Assembly (NCBI GenBank): GCA_964429695.1
Contig: CAYSCS010000084.1
Span: forward strand, 1 to 13,798
Length of the DNA stretch: 13,798 nt
Direction of reading: 5' to 3'
Origin: CAYSCS01 sp964429695
GTDB taxonomy: Bacteria; Acidobacteriota; Aminicenantia; Aminicenantales; Aminicenantaceae
The position numbers were made by a program, and so were the translations under genes. Position 1 is the stretch's first letter, and each line of letters begins with the position of its first letter. The notes beneath the pieces are model-generated. The model was given only the letters and a program-made list of their open reading frames with translations. It ran no database searches and was not told where the DNA came from. Of this stretch, positions 7,079 to 13,798 are shown one piece after another.

Positions 7079-7109
7079 AGATGTTCTAAAAATTGAAGGA
7101 GGTTTTTTT

Positions 7110-9191
7110 ATGAAGAAGGGTAATTTAAAGTTTTTACTGATTGTTTTTTTTCTGACTATTTTACCCATCTCTTCTTCCCTAGCTCTTGAAAAAGCAGCTT
7201 TTTTCACTGCAAGAGACATCTTCGATTATGAAATCGTCTCAGATTGTCAAATCTCACCCGATGGGAAAAAAATTGTGTATGTTCGCCATTTTGCCGACAT
7301 CCTTAGCGACAGCCGCTATTCAAACCTCTGGATTGTTGAGTTCGATGGGAGTGGACATCGACCTCTAACTTCCGGTCTCTACAACGACCATTCACCACGC
7401 TGGTCGCCAGATGGGAAAATGATTGCCTTCATCTCCAACCGGGAGGGGAAGCCTCAGGTCTACAAGCTTTGGCTCGATACAGGGCAAATGGCTCCTCTAA
7501 CGCGTCTTCAAAATCCTCCCTCTAACATTTCTTGGTCTCCTGATGGAAAGTATATTGCTTTTTGTTGCCAAGTTCCTTCCAAACCTCGTGTGATTGCCAC
7601 TTTGCTTACTCCACCTCCTGGGGCAAAATGGGCAGAACCGGCTAAGGTAATCGATAGACTTGTGTATAGGTTTGACGGAGCAGGCTATTCGGTTGGAGAA
7701 GGCTATTTCCACATTTTTATAGTGAATTCAGAAGGAGGAACACCTCACCAGATTTCAAGCGGTGACTTCGACCACAGGGGAAACCTCGAATGGACACCTG
7801 ACAGCCTCTTCATCCTTACTTCAGTTAACCTGAAGGAGGATGCTGAGTATGAGCCTTATGATACAGAAGTCTACGAGTTTTCAGTACCTGAAGGGAAGGT
7901 TAGAGCCCTCACTCAAAGAAAAGGCCCGGACAATTTTCCCGCCATTTCCCCAGATGGGAAAAGAATCGCCTACATCGGATATGACGATAGGTATCAGGGC
8001 TTCCAAGTGGAAAAGCTGTATGTCATGAACAGGGAAGGGAAAGAAATTCACGTGCTAACAGAGAGCCTGGATAGGAGTGTCTCCAACCTAAGCTGGGGAG
8101 GAAGAAATGACTGCGTTTATTTCCTTTACAGTGATAAGGGAAACACTAAGCTTGGCTTCGCCACTTTAAACGGTGAAATAAAGGTCCTCACGGGAAACAT
8201 AGGGAATGGTATAAGTGCCTATAGTGGTGGTTCTTTCAGTGTGGCTTCCAACGGGAATTTTGTTTTTACCTATTCCAGGCCTGACCATCCAGTCGACCTC
8301 GCCGTTGCCACAATCACTGACCCTAAACCGAGGCTCATCACTGCCGTAAATGAAGATATTCTCGCTCATAAGAAATTGGGTGAAGTTGAGGAAATATGGT
8401 ACGAATCTTCTCTTGATGGAAGAAAAATTCAAGGATGGATCATAAAACCGCCCGATTTCGACCCTTCCCGAAAATATCCTCTCATTCTTGAGATTCACGG
8501 CGGTCCTTTCGCTAACTATGGAGATAGGTTTGATTTAGAAAAGCAGTGCCTGGCTTCGGCAGGATATGTTGTTCTTTATACTAACCCCAGGGGAAGCACA
8601 AGCTATGGTGAGGAATTCGGAAACTTGATTCATCATGCCTACCCTGGTGATGACTTCTATGATTTGAATTCAGGAGTAGATGCAGCGATAAGGAAAGGAT
8701 ATATTGACGAAGAAAGGCTCTACGTGACAGGTGGAAGTGGAGGAGGAGTGCTCACCTGCTGGATGATAGGTCGGACGAATAGGTTTAGAGCCGCAGTCAC
8801 TGTCTATCCTGTAATCAACTGGTATAGCTGGGTTCTCACCACGGATATTTCGATTTTAGGAGTGAAATACTGGTTCCCTGGCATGCCCTGGGACCATGTT
8901 GAGCACTATGAAAAGCGTTCTTTACTTTCAGTGGTGAAGAATGTAACCACACCAACAATGGTCCTCTGTGGTGAAGAAGATTGGAGGTGCCCCATCTCTG
9001 AGTCTGAACAATATTATAAGGCTTTAAAATTGAGGAAGGTAGAAACAGTCCTCGTCAGAGTTCCTGGAGAGCCTCACGGAATTAGGGTTCGCCCTAGTCA
9101 TCACATTTCAAAAATCCAGCATATCCTCGGCTGGTTCGAGCAACACAAGGGCTCAGCTTCCTCTGAGCCATCATCCCGAGCTATCGAGTGA
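7110..9191 (+). CDS. exported S9 family peptidase (prolyl oligopeptidase/DPP IV-acylaminoacyl peptidase type)
   Basis: A 693-residue serine peptidase of clan SC that would release N-terminal dipeptides or acyl-amino acids from short peptides (family knowledge). A basic start and hydrophobic core (about 5-25) form a signal peptide. Residues about 35-410 are a beta-propeller with recurring SPDGK strands (near 48, 97, 141 and 278) like TolB/DPP propellers. The alpha/beta-hydrolase domain follows, with HGGP (463-466, oxyanion region), GGSGGG (nucleophile Ser543), GEEDWRCP (Asp624) and GEPHG (His656), so the triad is complete. Start choice: ATG 7110 has AAGGAGG eight bases before it; the frame extends to a GTG at 7068 without such support. 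The last residues, after GWFEQH, form a Ser-rich tail beyond the usual domain end that coincides with a DNA hairpin. Exact cleavage preference is not predictable. Confidence 0.92.
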   Translation: MKKGNLKFLLIVFFLTILPISSSLALEKAAFFTARDIFDYEIVSDCQISPDGKKIVYVRHFADILSDSRYSNLWIVEFDGSGHRPLTSGLYNDHSPRWSPDGKMIAFISNREGKPQVYKLWLDTGQMAPLTRLQNPPSNISWSPDGKYIAFCCQVPSKPRVIATLLTPPPGAKWAEPAKVIDRLVYRFDGAGYSVGEGYFHIFIVNSEGGTPHQISSGDFDHRGNLEWTPDSLFILTSVNLKEDAEYEPYDTEVYEFSVPEGKVRALTQRKGPDNFPAISPDGKRIAYIGYDDRYQGFQVEKLYVMNREGKEIHVLTESLDRSVSNLSWGGRNDCVYFLYSDKGNTKLGFATLNGEIKVLTGNIGNGISAYSGGSFSVASNGNFVFTYSRPDHPVDLAVATITDPKPRLITAVNEDILAHKKLGEVEEIWYESSLDGRKIQGWIIKPPDFDPSRKYPLILEIHGGPFANYGDRFDLEKQCLASAGYVVLYTNPRGSTSYGEEFGNLIHHAYPGDDFYDLNSGVDAAIRKGYIDEERLYVTGGSGGGVLTCWMIGRTNRFRAAVTVYPVINWYSWVLTTDISILGVKYWFPGMPWDHVEHYEKRSLLSVVKNVTTPTMVLCGEEDWRCPISESEQYYKALKLRKVETVLVRVPGEPHGIRVRPSHHISKIQHILGWFEQHKGSASSEPSSRAIE
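9150..9169 (-). terminator. GC-rich hairpin, candidate terminator of the minus-strand cluster
   Basis: GGCTCAG (9150-9156) pairs perfectly with CTGAGCC (9163-9169) around a 6-base loop, the most GC-rich hairpin noticed in the window. It starts 11 bases after the stop of the minus-strand gene ending at 9181 and is followed on that strand by CTTGTGTTG, only a weak T tract. It lies inside the last codons of the opposite S9 gene, where it encodes part of the Ser-rich tail. Its position suits termination or 3'-end protection of the minus transcript. Confidence 0.4.
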
Positions 9192-9624
9192 GATAACCAT
9201 TGTCTCCGACTTTCCATTCACCCAGCTCGAGCACATAGAGAATTGTTCTTATTATTTCTCTTCCACTCTCTGCAGTGTATTTAAGCTCAATAAGCTTCCA
9301 GTCTTCAAGATGTCTAAACTTGAGCCTTAATTCTGCTTCCTTGGGAGAAGCGAAGTTTTTCCCCACAAATCTGCGGAGAATTTTTTCGTTTCTTCCATAA
9401 TTTCTTATGAATACAGGAAGAAATCCTTTTTGAGATGCATCTTCTTTAATAAACGCCTCTATGAAGTCCTGGGGATAGTAATTTTCATCAATCTTTATCC
9501 ACTCAGCTTCCTGGGAAAGAGAATGCTTTTCCGCCTTTCCTTTTGCTCTGAAGATGAAATAAGAGAATATCAAGAGAGCATCGATGACCAGGAAAATGAG
9601 CAAAATTTTTAATAATTTACTCAT
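9181..9624 (-). CDS. hypothetical membrane-anchored protein
   Basis: A 147-residue protein with one N-terminal hydrophobic helix (about 5-27, after MSKLLK) and a soluble C-terminal domain rich in Lys and Glu, so probably an inner-membrane anchor with the rest outside the cytoplasm. The end, with strands such as LYVLELGEWKVGDNG, resembles small NTF2-like or DUF4878-type folds that finish in a GEWKV strand, but this is only an impression. The ATG has GAGGAAGG before it. It starts 25 bases after the stop of the S12 hydrolase gene on the same strand, so co-transcription is likely. Its own end overlaps the S9 gene end by 11 bases, tail to tail. The function is unknown; a link to the hydrolase it follows is inferred from spacing. 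Confidence 0.75.
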   Translation of the reverse strand: MSKLLKILLIFLVIDALLIFSYFIFRAKGKAEKHSLSQEAEWIKIDENYYPQDFIEAFIKEDASQKGFLPVFIRNYGRNEKILRRFVGKNFASPKEAELRLKFRHLEDWKLIELKYTAESGREIIRTILYVLELGEWKVGDNGYLTR

Positions 9625-9649
9625 CCCTTCCTCTAAAGCTTTTTCTCAT

Positions 9650-11518
9650 TTATTTAATTTTCTTTCCTCTTAACGTTGCCTGGGGGAGGAGGATGAGGAG
9701 CTCAACGACTTTTCCATTTTCTTCTATGAATCTAAAGGTATAACCCTCTACCCCTTTTACCATAAATTCTCTCTCCTTATAAGGGATGAGCTCCAGCGAT
9801 GGCTGGGATGGAACGTTAGCAATAAGAGAGTTTCCGGAAAGGGCAATGGTGAGCTTTGTTCCCATGATTTCATACTCTCCCACAAATTTAGAGAGGAATT
9901 TAGGGTCTTTCATTTCTTCTGGTGATTTTCTGATGAAAACTATGGGAGAGACAGCCGGTTCGATAGAGACTGAGAGTCGGTCGATATCACCTTTGAGATT
10001 GGTGAGGAAGGAGATGAGCCCAACTCTTTCGCTCGATTTGAAGACATCAAAATGCCAGTGTTCAAGGTTAAATTCAAAGGTATGGAACTTGCCTTTGAGT
10101 CCATTCCCGTCTTTTGTAATGGAAATGATCCCGTAAGCGGGGTGTTCGAATTCTCCTGCATATGCCTCAAGAGCATGGGAGGGAGTTGTGTTTGCAACTC
10201 TTTCCTTTTCTTTCTCTTTTTCTGCTTCTTTCTCTTTTTCACGTTCCCTTTTAGCCTTTTCGAAGCGCTCTTGGCTGAGTTTTATCCATACAGGATCAAG
10301 ATCAAGCATCATATCCAGGATGTAACCCATCGTGATATGAAGAAGAGGAGTCCCTCCCAGGTTTGTCAAAACCACTGCTCCCAGGTCATCGTTGGGAAGG
10401 AAAGCAACAAGTGCGTAGAAACCATCTATAGAGCCTCCATGATGAACAAGTCTATGTCCTCTGTAAGTCTCGAGGAACCAACCCAGCCCGTAATTCATGT
10501 CAGACTCATCATCGGGTTGAAGTGATAGCATCCTTTCTCGGAGAAACATGGCAGGCGTAATCATTTCTTTATGGGCGGTTTCAGAGATTATTTGTTTATC
10601 GCCAAATTTTCCTTTATTTAGATGAAGGGAAATCCACTTGAGCATATCGTTCACACAAGAGTTTATCGAGCCTGCGGGACCGATGTTATCGATGTTTCGG
10701 AAAGGTATGGCTTCTACTTTGTCTTCTTTTCTTAAATAAGGAAGAGAATAGTCATCAGAGTGCTTAGAATCTTCGACCGAAAAGTTGCTGTTTGTCATCC
10801 CCAGGGGTTTAAAAATCCTCTCCCTGGTAAATTCTTCCCAGGAGCTGGTTGTTATCTGACCGATGAGATATCCAGCGGTGAGATACATCAAGTTGTTGTA
10901 TTGATAGGTGGAGCGAAGGTCAGCGCTAAAATCAAGGAATTGAAGACGGTCGAATATTTCTTTCCTCGAAAAAGTCGTCCCGTACCACATTGCATCATGG
11001 CGGGGTAGTCCACAGCGATGGGTTACCAAGTCCCTCACTGTCATTTTTGCTGTGATTATTTCATCTTTGAGTTTAAAAGAAGGAAGATAATTGCGTACAG
11101 GTTTGTCCCATTCAATTTTTCCCTCCTCAACGAGGATCCCGAGACCCATGGTGGTGAAAGCCTTTGAGGAAGAACCTATGGCAAATAGAGTATTTGGGGT
11201 CACAGGAAGTTTTTTCTCCACATTTCTCAGTCCAAACCCTTCAGCGAGAACTACCTTGCCTTTTTTGATGATCCCTACGCCAACTCCTGGAACTTCCCAC
11301 TTTTTCATCTCTTCATTTAGAAAAGCACGGAAATTTTTGAGCTTCTTCTCGAGTTTTGCGTTCTGTTTTGAGGCATCAGCTGAGAGTAAAGGCTCAGTGC
11401 CTGTTCGGTTAGGCTCTGATGAGGCTGTGGTAGTAAGGGAAAGTAAACAGGCTATGAACGAGAAGAAAAGCAATACACTTAAGAAACCCGATTTTACTCT
11501 TGAATTTACTTCTCTCAA
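9650..11518 (-). CDS. exported S12/beta-lactamase-like serine hydrolase with DUF3471-like C-terminal domains
   Basis: A 622-residue serine hydrolase of the PBP/beta-lactamase-like family. An N-terminal hydrophobic segment (about 11-32) serves for export; FIAC at 21-24 is a poor lipobox, so a lipoprotein is possible but not favoured. The active-site set is intact: SSSK at 116-119, YNN at 207-209 and HGG at 360-362, with VTHRCGLPRHD as the family loop. A charged linker (about 420-440) leads to a DUF3471-like domain (about 446-530) and a further lipocalin-like beta domain (about 541-620), as in Pab87-type peptidases. Start is TTG: it has AAGGAGG five bases before it, and the next in-frame ATG, at residue 71, would remove the export signal. 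It lies 93 bases after the CocE-like gene. The substrate is unknown. Confidence 0.9.
   Translation of the reverse strand: MREVNSRVKSGFLSVLLFFSFIACLLSLTTTASSEPNRTGTEPLLSADASKQNAKLEKKLKNFRAFLNEEMKKWEVPGVGVGIIKKGKVVLAEGFGLRNVEKKLPVTPNTLFAIGSSSKAFTTMGLGILVEEGKIEWDKPVRNYLPSFKLKDEIITAKMTVRDLVTHRCGLPRHDAMWYGTTFSRKEIFDRLQFLDFSADLRSTYQYNNLMYLTAGYLIGQITTSSWEEFTRERIFKPLGMTNSNFSVEDSKHSDDYSLPYLRKEDKVEAIPFRNIDNIGPAGSINSCVNDMLKWISLHLNKGKFGDKQIISETAHKEMITPAMFLRERMLSLQPDDESDMNYGLGWFLETYRGHRLVHHGGSIDGFYALVAFLPNDDLGAVVLTNLGGTPLLHITMGYILDMMLDLDPVWIKLSQERFEKAKREREKEKEAEKEKEKERVANTTPSHALEAYAGEFEHPAYGIISITKDGNGLKGKFHTFEFNLEHWHFDVFKSSERVGLISFLTNLKGDIDRLSVSIEPAVSPIVFIRKSPEEMKDPKFLSKFVGEYEIMGTKLTIALSGNSLIANVPSQPSLELIPYKEREFMVKGVEGYTFRFIEENGKVVELLILLPQATLRGKKIK
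10199..10261 (-). repeat. low-complexity Lys/Glu linker coding repeat
   Basis: About 21 codons of almost pure Glu, Lys and Arg (REKEKEAEKEKEKER) form quasi-tandem GAA/AAA-type hexamers on the coding strand. The linker joins the catalytic domain of the S12 hydrolase to its C-terminal domains and is probably a single charged helix. Such repeats can vary in copy number by replication slippage in multiples of two residues without breaking the frame. Confidence 0.6.
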
Positions 11519-11611
11519 TCTATCCTCCTTTCCTTTGAGGTTAAAAAAATTTTTAAATCATTAAAAAATCTTTTATCCGGAATGTTCTCTTTTTCCTGAA
11601 AATGACAATCG

Positions 11612-13393
11612 CTACTCCTTTCTTGGAATTACGGGGAGAATGATATGAGAGGGGTAAATCTGTGAGTGATACACAGTTTGAGTTGCCTTTTGAAATTTCA
11701 TCTCAGTACCCAGGGGTGCACCTGTATTTGAGTTTCTGTCAAATTTGGGAAAGGCACTACTTGAGATTTCCACCCTGATACGATGACCCTTGCGAAAGAG
11801 ATTACTTGTCGACCAGCAGTCAATTGTATATTCATAAACTCTGCCAGGTTCGATTAATGATGGATTCTCGAGGGACTCGCGAAAGCGAGCCCTGACGATT
11901 CCATCACAGAGACGCATTGCATATCCAGAAGGGAAAACATCCAGAAGTTTGGCGGTAAAATCTGTATCCTTTGCAGATGATGAGGCATAGAGTTTTACCA
12001 CTACAGGCCCTGTGACTTCCAGGTCTTCTTCGAGAAAGTCGCTGGTGTAGACAAGAACATCGTCTCTTCTCTCTATAGCGCGATAGTCATCCGGGCCGCC
12101 GATCTGGGCAAACCCAGGAGACGTGATGAAGGGAACAGGGTTTTCAGGATCATAGATGAAGGTATCCGGAGGTTCTTTCTTAGGGGGAGAAGTAGAGAGG
12201 CTCCCGTCTCCAAAAAGGCTGTTCGCCGAACCCTTGCTGTGGAAATAGAACTTTGTGTATACGGTCTGAGGGAGAGGCCAGTCAGACTCCTTTCGCCACT
12301 TGTTCTCACCCATCACGAAAATGTCTACTTTTGGCTCTTCATCTACTCCGTTCTTTATCCCTTTGAGCCATCTATCGTACCAACGGAGGAAGAGGTTATT
12401 TAGATCGATGATGGCTGTTGGGCCAAAATCTATATCCCCGAGCTTAGAAGTTGAGTTGACAGAATGAGGCCATGGGCCCATAATGAGCTTCTGATTTTGG
12501 CGGGCTTCTTCGCTCCCACCGTTTTTTCTCATCCCCACGTAATTCATTGTTGTTCCTGGCTGGTCGTCGTCATACCAGCCTGAAATATGAAGTATAGGAA
12601 CTTTGACCAGATGATATTTATCTTGATAGCTTTGCTTTTTCCAGTAGTCATCATATCTTGAATGAGAAACCCAATCTTTCCAGACTTTGCTTTTAAACCC
12701 AAGAGCTTCGTCCATGGTTATAAGAGGGAGGTGTTTGAGTATTTTGTCGATATTCAGAGACTCTAAGTTTTGGTTTGAATGTCCATTGACGAAAAATGCC
12801 CAGAAGATGCTGGTAGGCATCAGCGCGCCGTATTGGTATGGGATGTTGTAGAAAGGGTCGGGTGGGGCAACGAGAGGAATCATAGTCTTCAGATGAGGGT
12901 TTCCAAGGGGAGCTGGAAGCCATTGGGTCCATCCTCCATAAGAACCTCCTATGGTTCCTATGTTCCTATCACACCATGGTTGCTTTCCCACCCATTCCTG
13001 GACATCATAGCCATCCTCTGCCTCATGGATCAGGGGATAGAATTCTCCCTCAGAGTCATGGCGACCACGACAATCGACGATTATAAAAACATAACCACGC
13101 TCTGCAAAGAAAATAGCAGTCTTGGGATTTGAGTGATTCCCGTAAGGAGTGAGGGAAAGAATTGCGGGGTATTTCCCTTCTTCCTCAGGGCGGTAGATGT
13201 CCGCAGAAAGAAAAACCCCATCACGCAGGGGAACCTTTACATCAAATTCAGTCTTAACTGAAAAAACTGGTTTGGATGCCTCTTGACTTTGAGGGTTTGC
13301 AAAGAAAATTAAACTCCCGCACAAAAAGAGGAAAAAGAAAATTCTCTTGATGATGAAAGTTTTCTTTAAGCAAGAGAAGGCTTTTAAAATCAT
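11612..13393 (-). CDS. exported CocE/NonD (S15-like) hydrolase
   Basis: A 593-residue alpha/beta hydrolase of the CocE/NonD group, related to Xaa-Pro dipeptidyl-peptidases (S15), cocaine esterase and glutaryl-7-ACA acylase. An N-terminal signal (about 12-34) precedes the mature part. The hydrolase domain shows DCRGRHDSEGEF (about 107-118), GGSYGG with nucleophile Ser151, SGWYDD with the acid Asp275, and GPWPH with His310, a complete triad in the usual order. Residues about 375-590 match the jelly-roll C-terminal domain of the family, including DTDFTAKLLDV and GHRIRVEISSS. The length is typical. The ATG has AAGGAGG seven bases before it, and a TTGACA promoter lies about 90 bases upstream. It is first in a probable three-gene unit. 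Substrate (peptide, ester or amide) cannot be told from the sequence. Confidence 0.92.
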   Translation of the reverse strand: MILKAFSCLKKTFIIKRIFFFLFLCGSLIFFANPQSQEASKPVFSVKTEFDVKVPLRDGVFLSADIYRPEEEGKYPAILSLTPYGNHSNPKTAIFFAERGYVFIIVDCRGRHDSEGEFYPLIHEAEDGYDVQEWVGKQPWCDRNIGTIGGSYGGWTQWLPAPLGNPHLKTMIPLVAPPDPFYNIPYQYGALMPTSIFWAFFVNGHSNQNLESLNIDKILKHLPLITMDEALGFKSKVWKDWVSHSRYDDYWKKQSYQDKYHLVKVPILHISGWYDDDQPGTTMNYVGMRKNGGSEEARQNQKLIMGPWPHSVNSTSKLGDIDFGPTAIIDLNNLFLRWYDRWLKGIKNGVDEEPKVDIFVMGENKWRKESDWPLPQTVYTKFYFHSKGSANSLFGDGSLSTSPPKKEPPDTFIYDPENPVPFITSPGFAQIGGPDDYRAIERRDDVLVYTSDFLEEDLEVTGPVVVKLYASSSAKDTDFTAKLLDVFPSGYAMRLCDGIVRARFRESLENPSLIEPGRVYEYTIDCWSTSNLFRKGHRIRVEISSSAFPKFDRNSNTGAPLGTEMKFQKATQTVYHSQIYPSHIILPVIPRKE

Positions 13394-13410
13394 TTTTTCC
13401 TCCTTCTTAT

Positions 13411-13430
13411 TTTCTTCTTAAAAGAAGAAA
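13411..13430 (-). promoter_or_regulatory. 9-bp leader hairpin/dyad before the CocE-like gene
   Basis: TTTCTTCTT (13411-13419) and AAGAAGAAA (13422-13430) are perfect inverted copies with a 2-base centre. They lie between the predicted transcription start and the AAGGAGG binding site, ending about 17 bases before the ATG. In RNA the inner pairs would open to make a loop. A dyad operator overlapping the early transcribed region is the alternative reading. Confidence 0.4.
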
Positions 13431-13461
13431 CTTCTACTTTAATACCATATTCAAGGTTAAA

Positions 13462-13490
13462 AGAATATACAAACATAGCAGACATGTCAA
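13462..13490 (-). promoter_or_regulatory. sigma70-type promoter for the three-gene hydrolase cluster
   Basis: A consensus -35 TTGACA (13490-13485, minus strand) is followed by TATTCT (13467-13462) at 17 bases, or by the better hexamer TATATT (13469-13464) at a short 15 bases. Transcription would start near 13455, giving a leader of roughly 60 bases that contains the 9-bp hairpin. Confidence 0.5.
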
Positions 13491-13546
13491 AAGTAAAATA
13501 AATAGGAATAGAGAGCGAAAAGATGGCTAAATTTCTCTAGAAAAAA

Positions 13547-13788
13547 CTCATCCTTAAGGCTTCATTTCATAAGGCCAAGAGAGTGCTCTGTTTTAATGAT
13601 GCTTTCTTGAGTAAGAAGTAAAGCCTTATTTATTTTTCCTCTGGAAATGATTAGCCACTTACAAAATCATTGGCTCATCCTTAAAAAGTGTGGTAAAAAT
13701 TGATTAAAGGGATAAGGGTAAGGGGGAAAAAAGAAAGGAGCATTTTCTTTTTATAAACCTCCACATTTTTAAACCCGTAACTCATCCT
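13547..13788. repeat. short direct repeats CTCATCCTTAA
   Basis: CTCATCCTTAA occurs at 13547-13557 and 13674-13684, and its first eight bases again at 13781-13788, at intervals of 127 and 107 bases. The first copy overlaps the branched structure at 13555-13628. The copies are upstream of the cluster promoter; they may be regulator binding sites or traces of a decayed repeat. Confidence 0.3.
13555..13628. other. possible branched RNA structure or long-loop terminator
   Basis: TAAGGCTT (13555-13562) pairs perfectly with AAGCCTTA (13621-13628). The enclosed bases hold two small hairpins, AGAG-AGTG-CTCT (13578-13589) and TTTCTT-GAGT-AAGAAG (13603-13618, one wobble), giving a three-way shape. On the plus strand TTTATTTTT follows at once; on the minus strand a T6 run follows after eight bases. 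Either strand could therefore end a transcript here: a small RNA on plus, or a gene right of the window on minus. Confidence 0.25.
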
Positions 13789-13798
13789 CTTCATTAAT

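Larger units (their letters stand above)
6574..7109. other. divergent control region between the S12 and S9 hydrolase genes
   Basis: These 536 bases separate two outward-facing exported hydrolase genes. They hold a promoter candidate for each direction (6721-6749 minus, 6915-6942 plus), an 8-bp inverted repeat (6783-6816), a nested hairpin CCTCT...TCTTC-ACC-GAAGA...AGAGG (6827-6860), CTTCTTC/GAAGAAG (6988-6994 and 7007-7013) and a hairpin just before the S9 ribosome binding site (7061-7078). TTTAGAGGA occurs at 6853-6861 and 7071-7079, with TTTAGAG again at 6886-6892. A short hairpin AGAAG-TGCT-CTTCT at 6618-6631 lies in the S12 leader. Apart from a doubtful 42-codon frame, no gene is supported. 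Confidence 0.55.
13394..13798. other. gene-free right end with promoter and inverted repeats
   Basis: No convincing gene is seen in these 405 bases. They contain the leader hairpin (13411-13430) and promoter candidate (13462-13490) of the CocE-like gene, a possible branched structure (13555-13628), overlapping alternative helices AATGATT/AATCATT (13646-13652, 13665-13671) and AGCCA/TGGCT (13653-13657, 13671-13675), and direct repeats of CTCATCCT. A minus-strand frame open from the window edge to TAA at 13681-13683 (38 codons) may be the tail of a gene to the right but is too short to support. Confidence 0.55.

Noticed and set aside
10052..10525. 157-codon plus-strand frame with a Phe/Leu-rich stretch opposite the S12 hydrolase
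   Set aside because: The hydrophobic stretch is the complement of the Lys/Glu linker; the opposite strand carries intact family motifs.
5083..11518. Reading the two beta-lactamase-like genes as antibiotic-resistance beta-lactamases
   Set aside because: Domain architecture (TPR tail, DUF3471-like tail) and loop motifs fit the broad serine hydrolase/peptidase group; nothing specific to true class C enzymes is seen.
11091..11564. 157-codon plus-strand frame over the start of the S12 hydrolase
   Set aside because: Antisense to the signal peptide and active-site Ser region of a real gene; no homology-like motif.
13681..13797. 38-codon minus-strand frame open from the right window edge
   Set aside because: Too short to identify; it contains a hydrophobic run but could be chance in AT-rich DNA. 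Sequence beyond the window is needed.
1..13798. CRISPR array, tRNA/rRNA, insertion sequence, prophage or defence system
   Set aside because: No regularly spaced repeats, tRNA-like fold, transposase, integrase, nuclease or helicase motif was found on either strand by eye.

Overview
The window looks like chromosomal DNA of an uncultured, low-GC, Gram-negative-type bacterium whose economy rests on protein or peptide degradation. Evidence seen: most gene starts have strong AAGGAGG-type ribosome binding sites, several genes begin with N-terminal export signals, and the spacers are very AT-rich. Three secreted hydrolase families (S9, S12/beta-lactamase-like, CocE/S15) sit in single copy or as paralogues near a large NAD-dependent glutamate dehydrogenase. 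This mix resembles Acidobacteriota or Aminicenantes-like genomes. That assignment is inference from gene style, not from a phylogenetic marker.

Layout. Positions 1-72 hold a possible gene tail. A gene-free, AT-rich stretch follows, with a notably structured element (108-211) and a perfect 16-bp palindrome (311-326). A MscS-type mechanosensitive channel (531-1415, +) converges on a 958-residue GDH2-like NAD-glutamate dehydrogenase (4384-1508, -). Behind the dehydrogenase lies a small lysine/tyrosine-rich hypothetical gene (4846-4610, -). Next is an exported S12-type serine hydrolase with a C-terminal TPR region (6573-5083, -). It is divided by a 536-bp divergent control region from an exported S9 prolyl-oligopeptidase-family peptidase (7110-9191, +). 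The S9 gene overlaps by 11 bp, tail to tail, the last gene of a three-gene minus-strand cluster: CocE/NonD (S15-like) hydrolase (13393-11612), a second S12 serine hydrolase with DUF3471-like C-terminal domains (11518-9650), and a small membrane-anchored protein (9624-9181). Positions 13394-13798 contain no convincing gene, but hold a good promoter for the cluster and further RNA-like structure.

How the genes may work together (inference): the exported S9, S12 and CocE/S15-like enzymes would trim peptides, esters or amides outside the cytoplasmic membrane. After uptake, the NAD-glutamate dehydrogenase would feed glutamate nitrogen and carbon into central metabolism. MscS is a housekeeping osmotic safety valve. 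I see no transposase, phage gene, CRISPR array, toxin-antitoxin pair, tRNA or rRNA. The coding content is made of recognisable families with intact catalytic residues. The less ordinary material lies in the spacers and gene ends: several hairpins and multi-helix structures, one of which is embedded in a coding end and may terminate the opposite operon.
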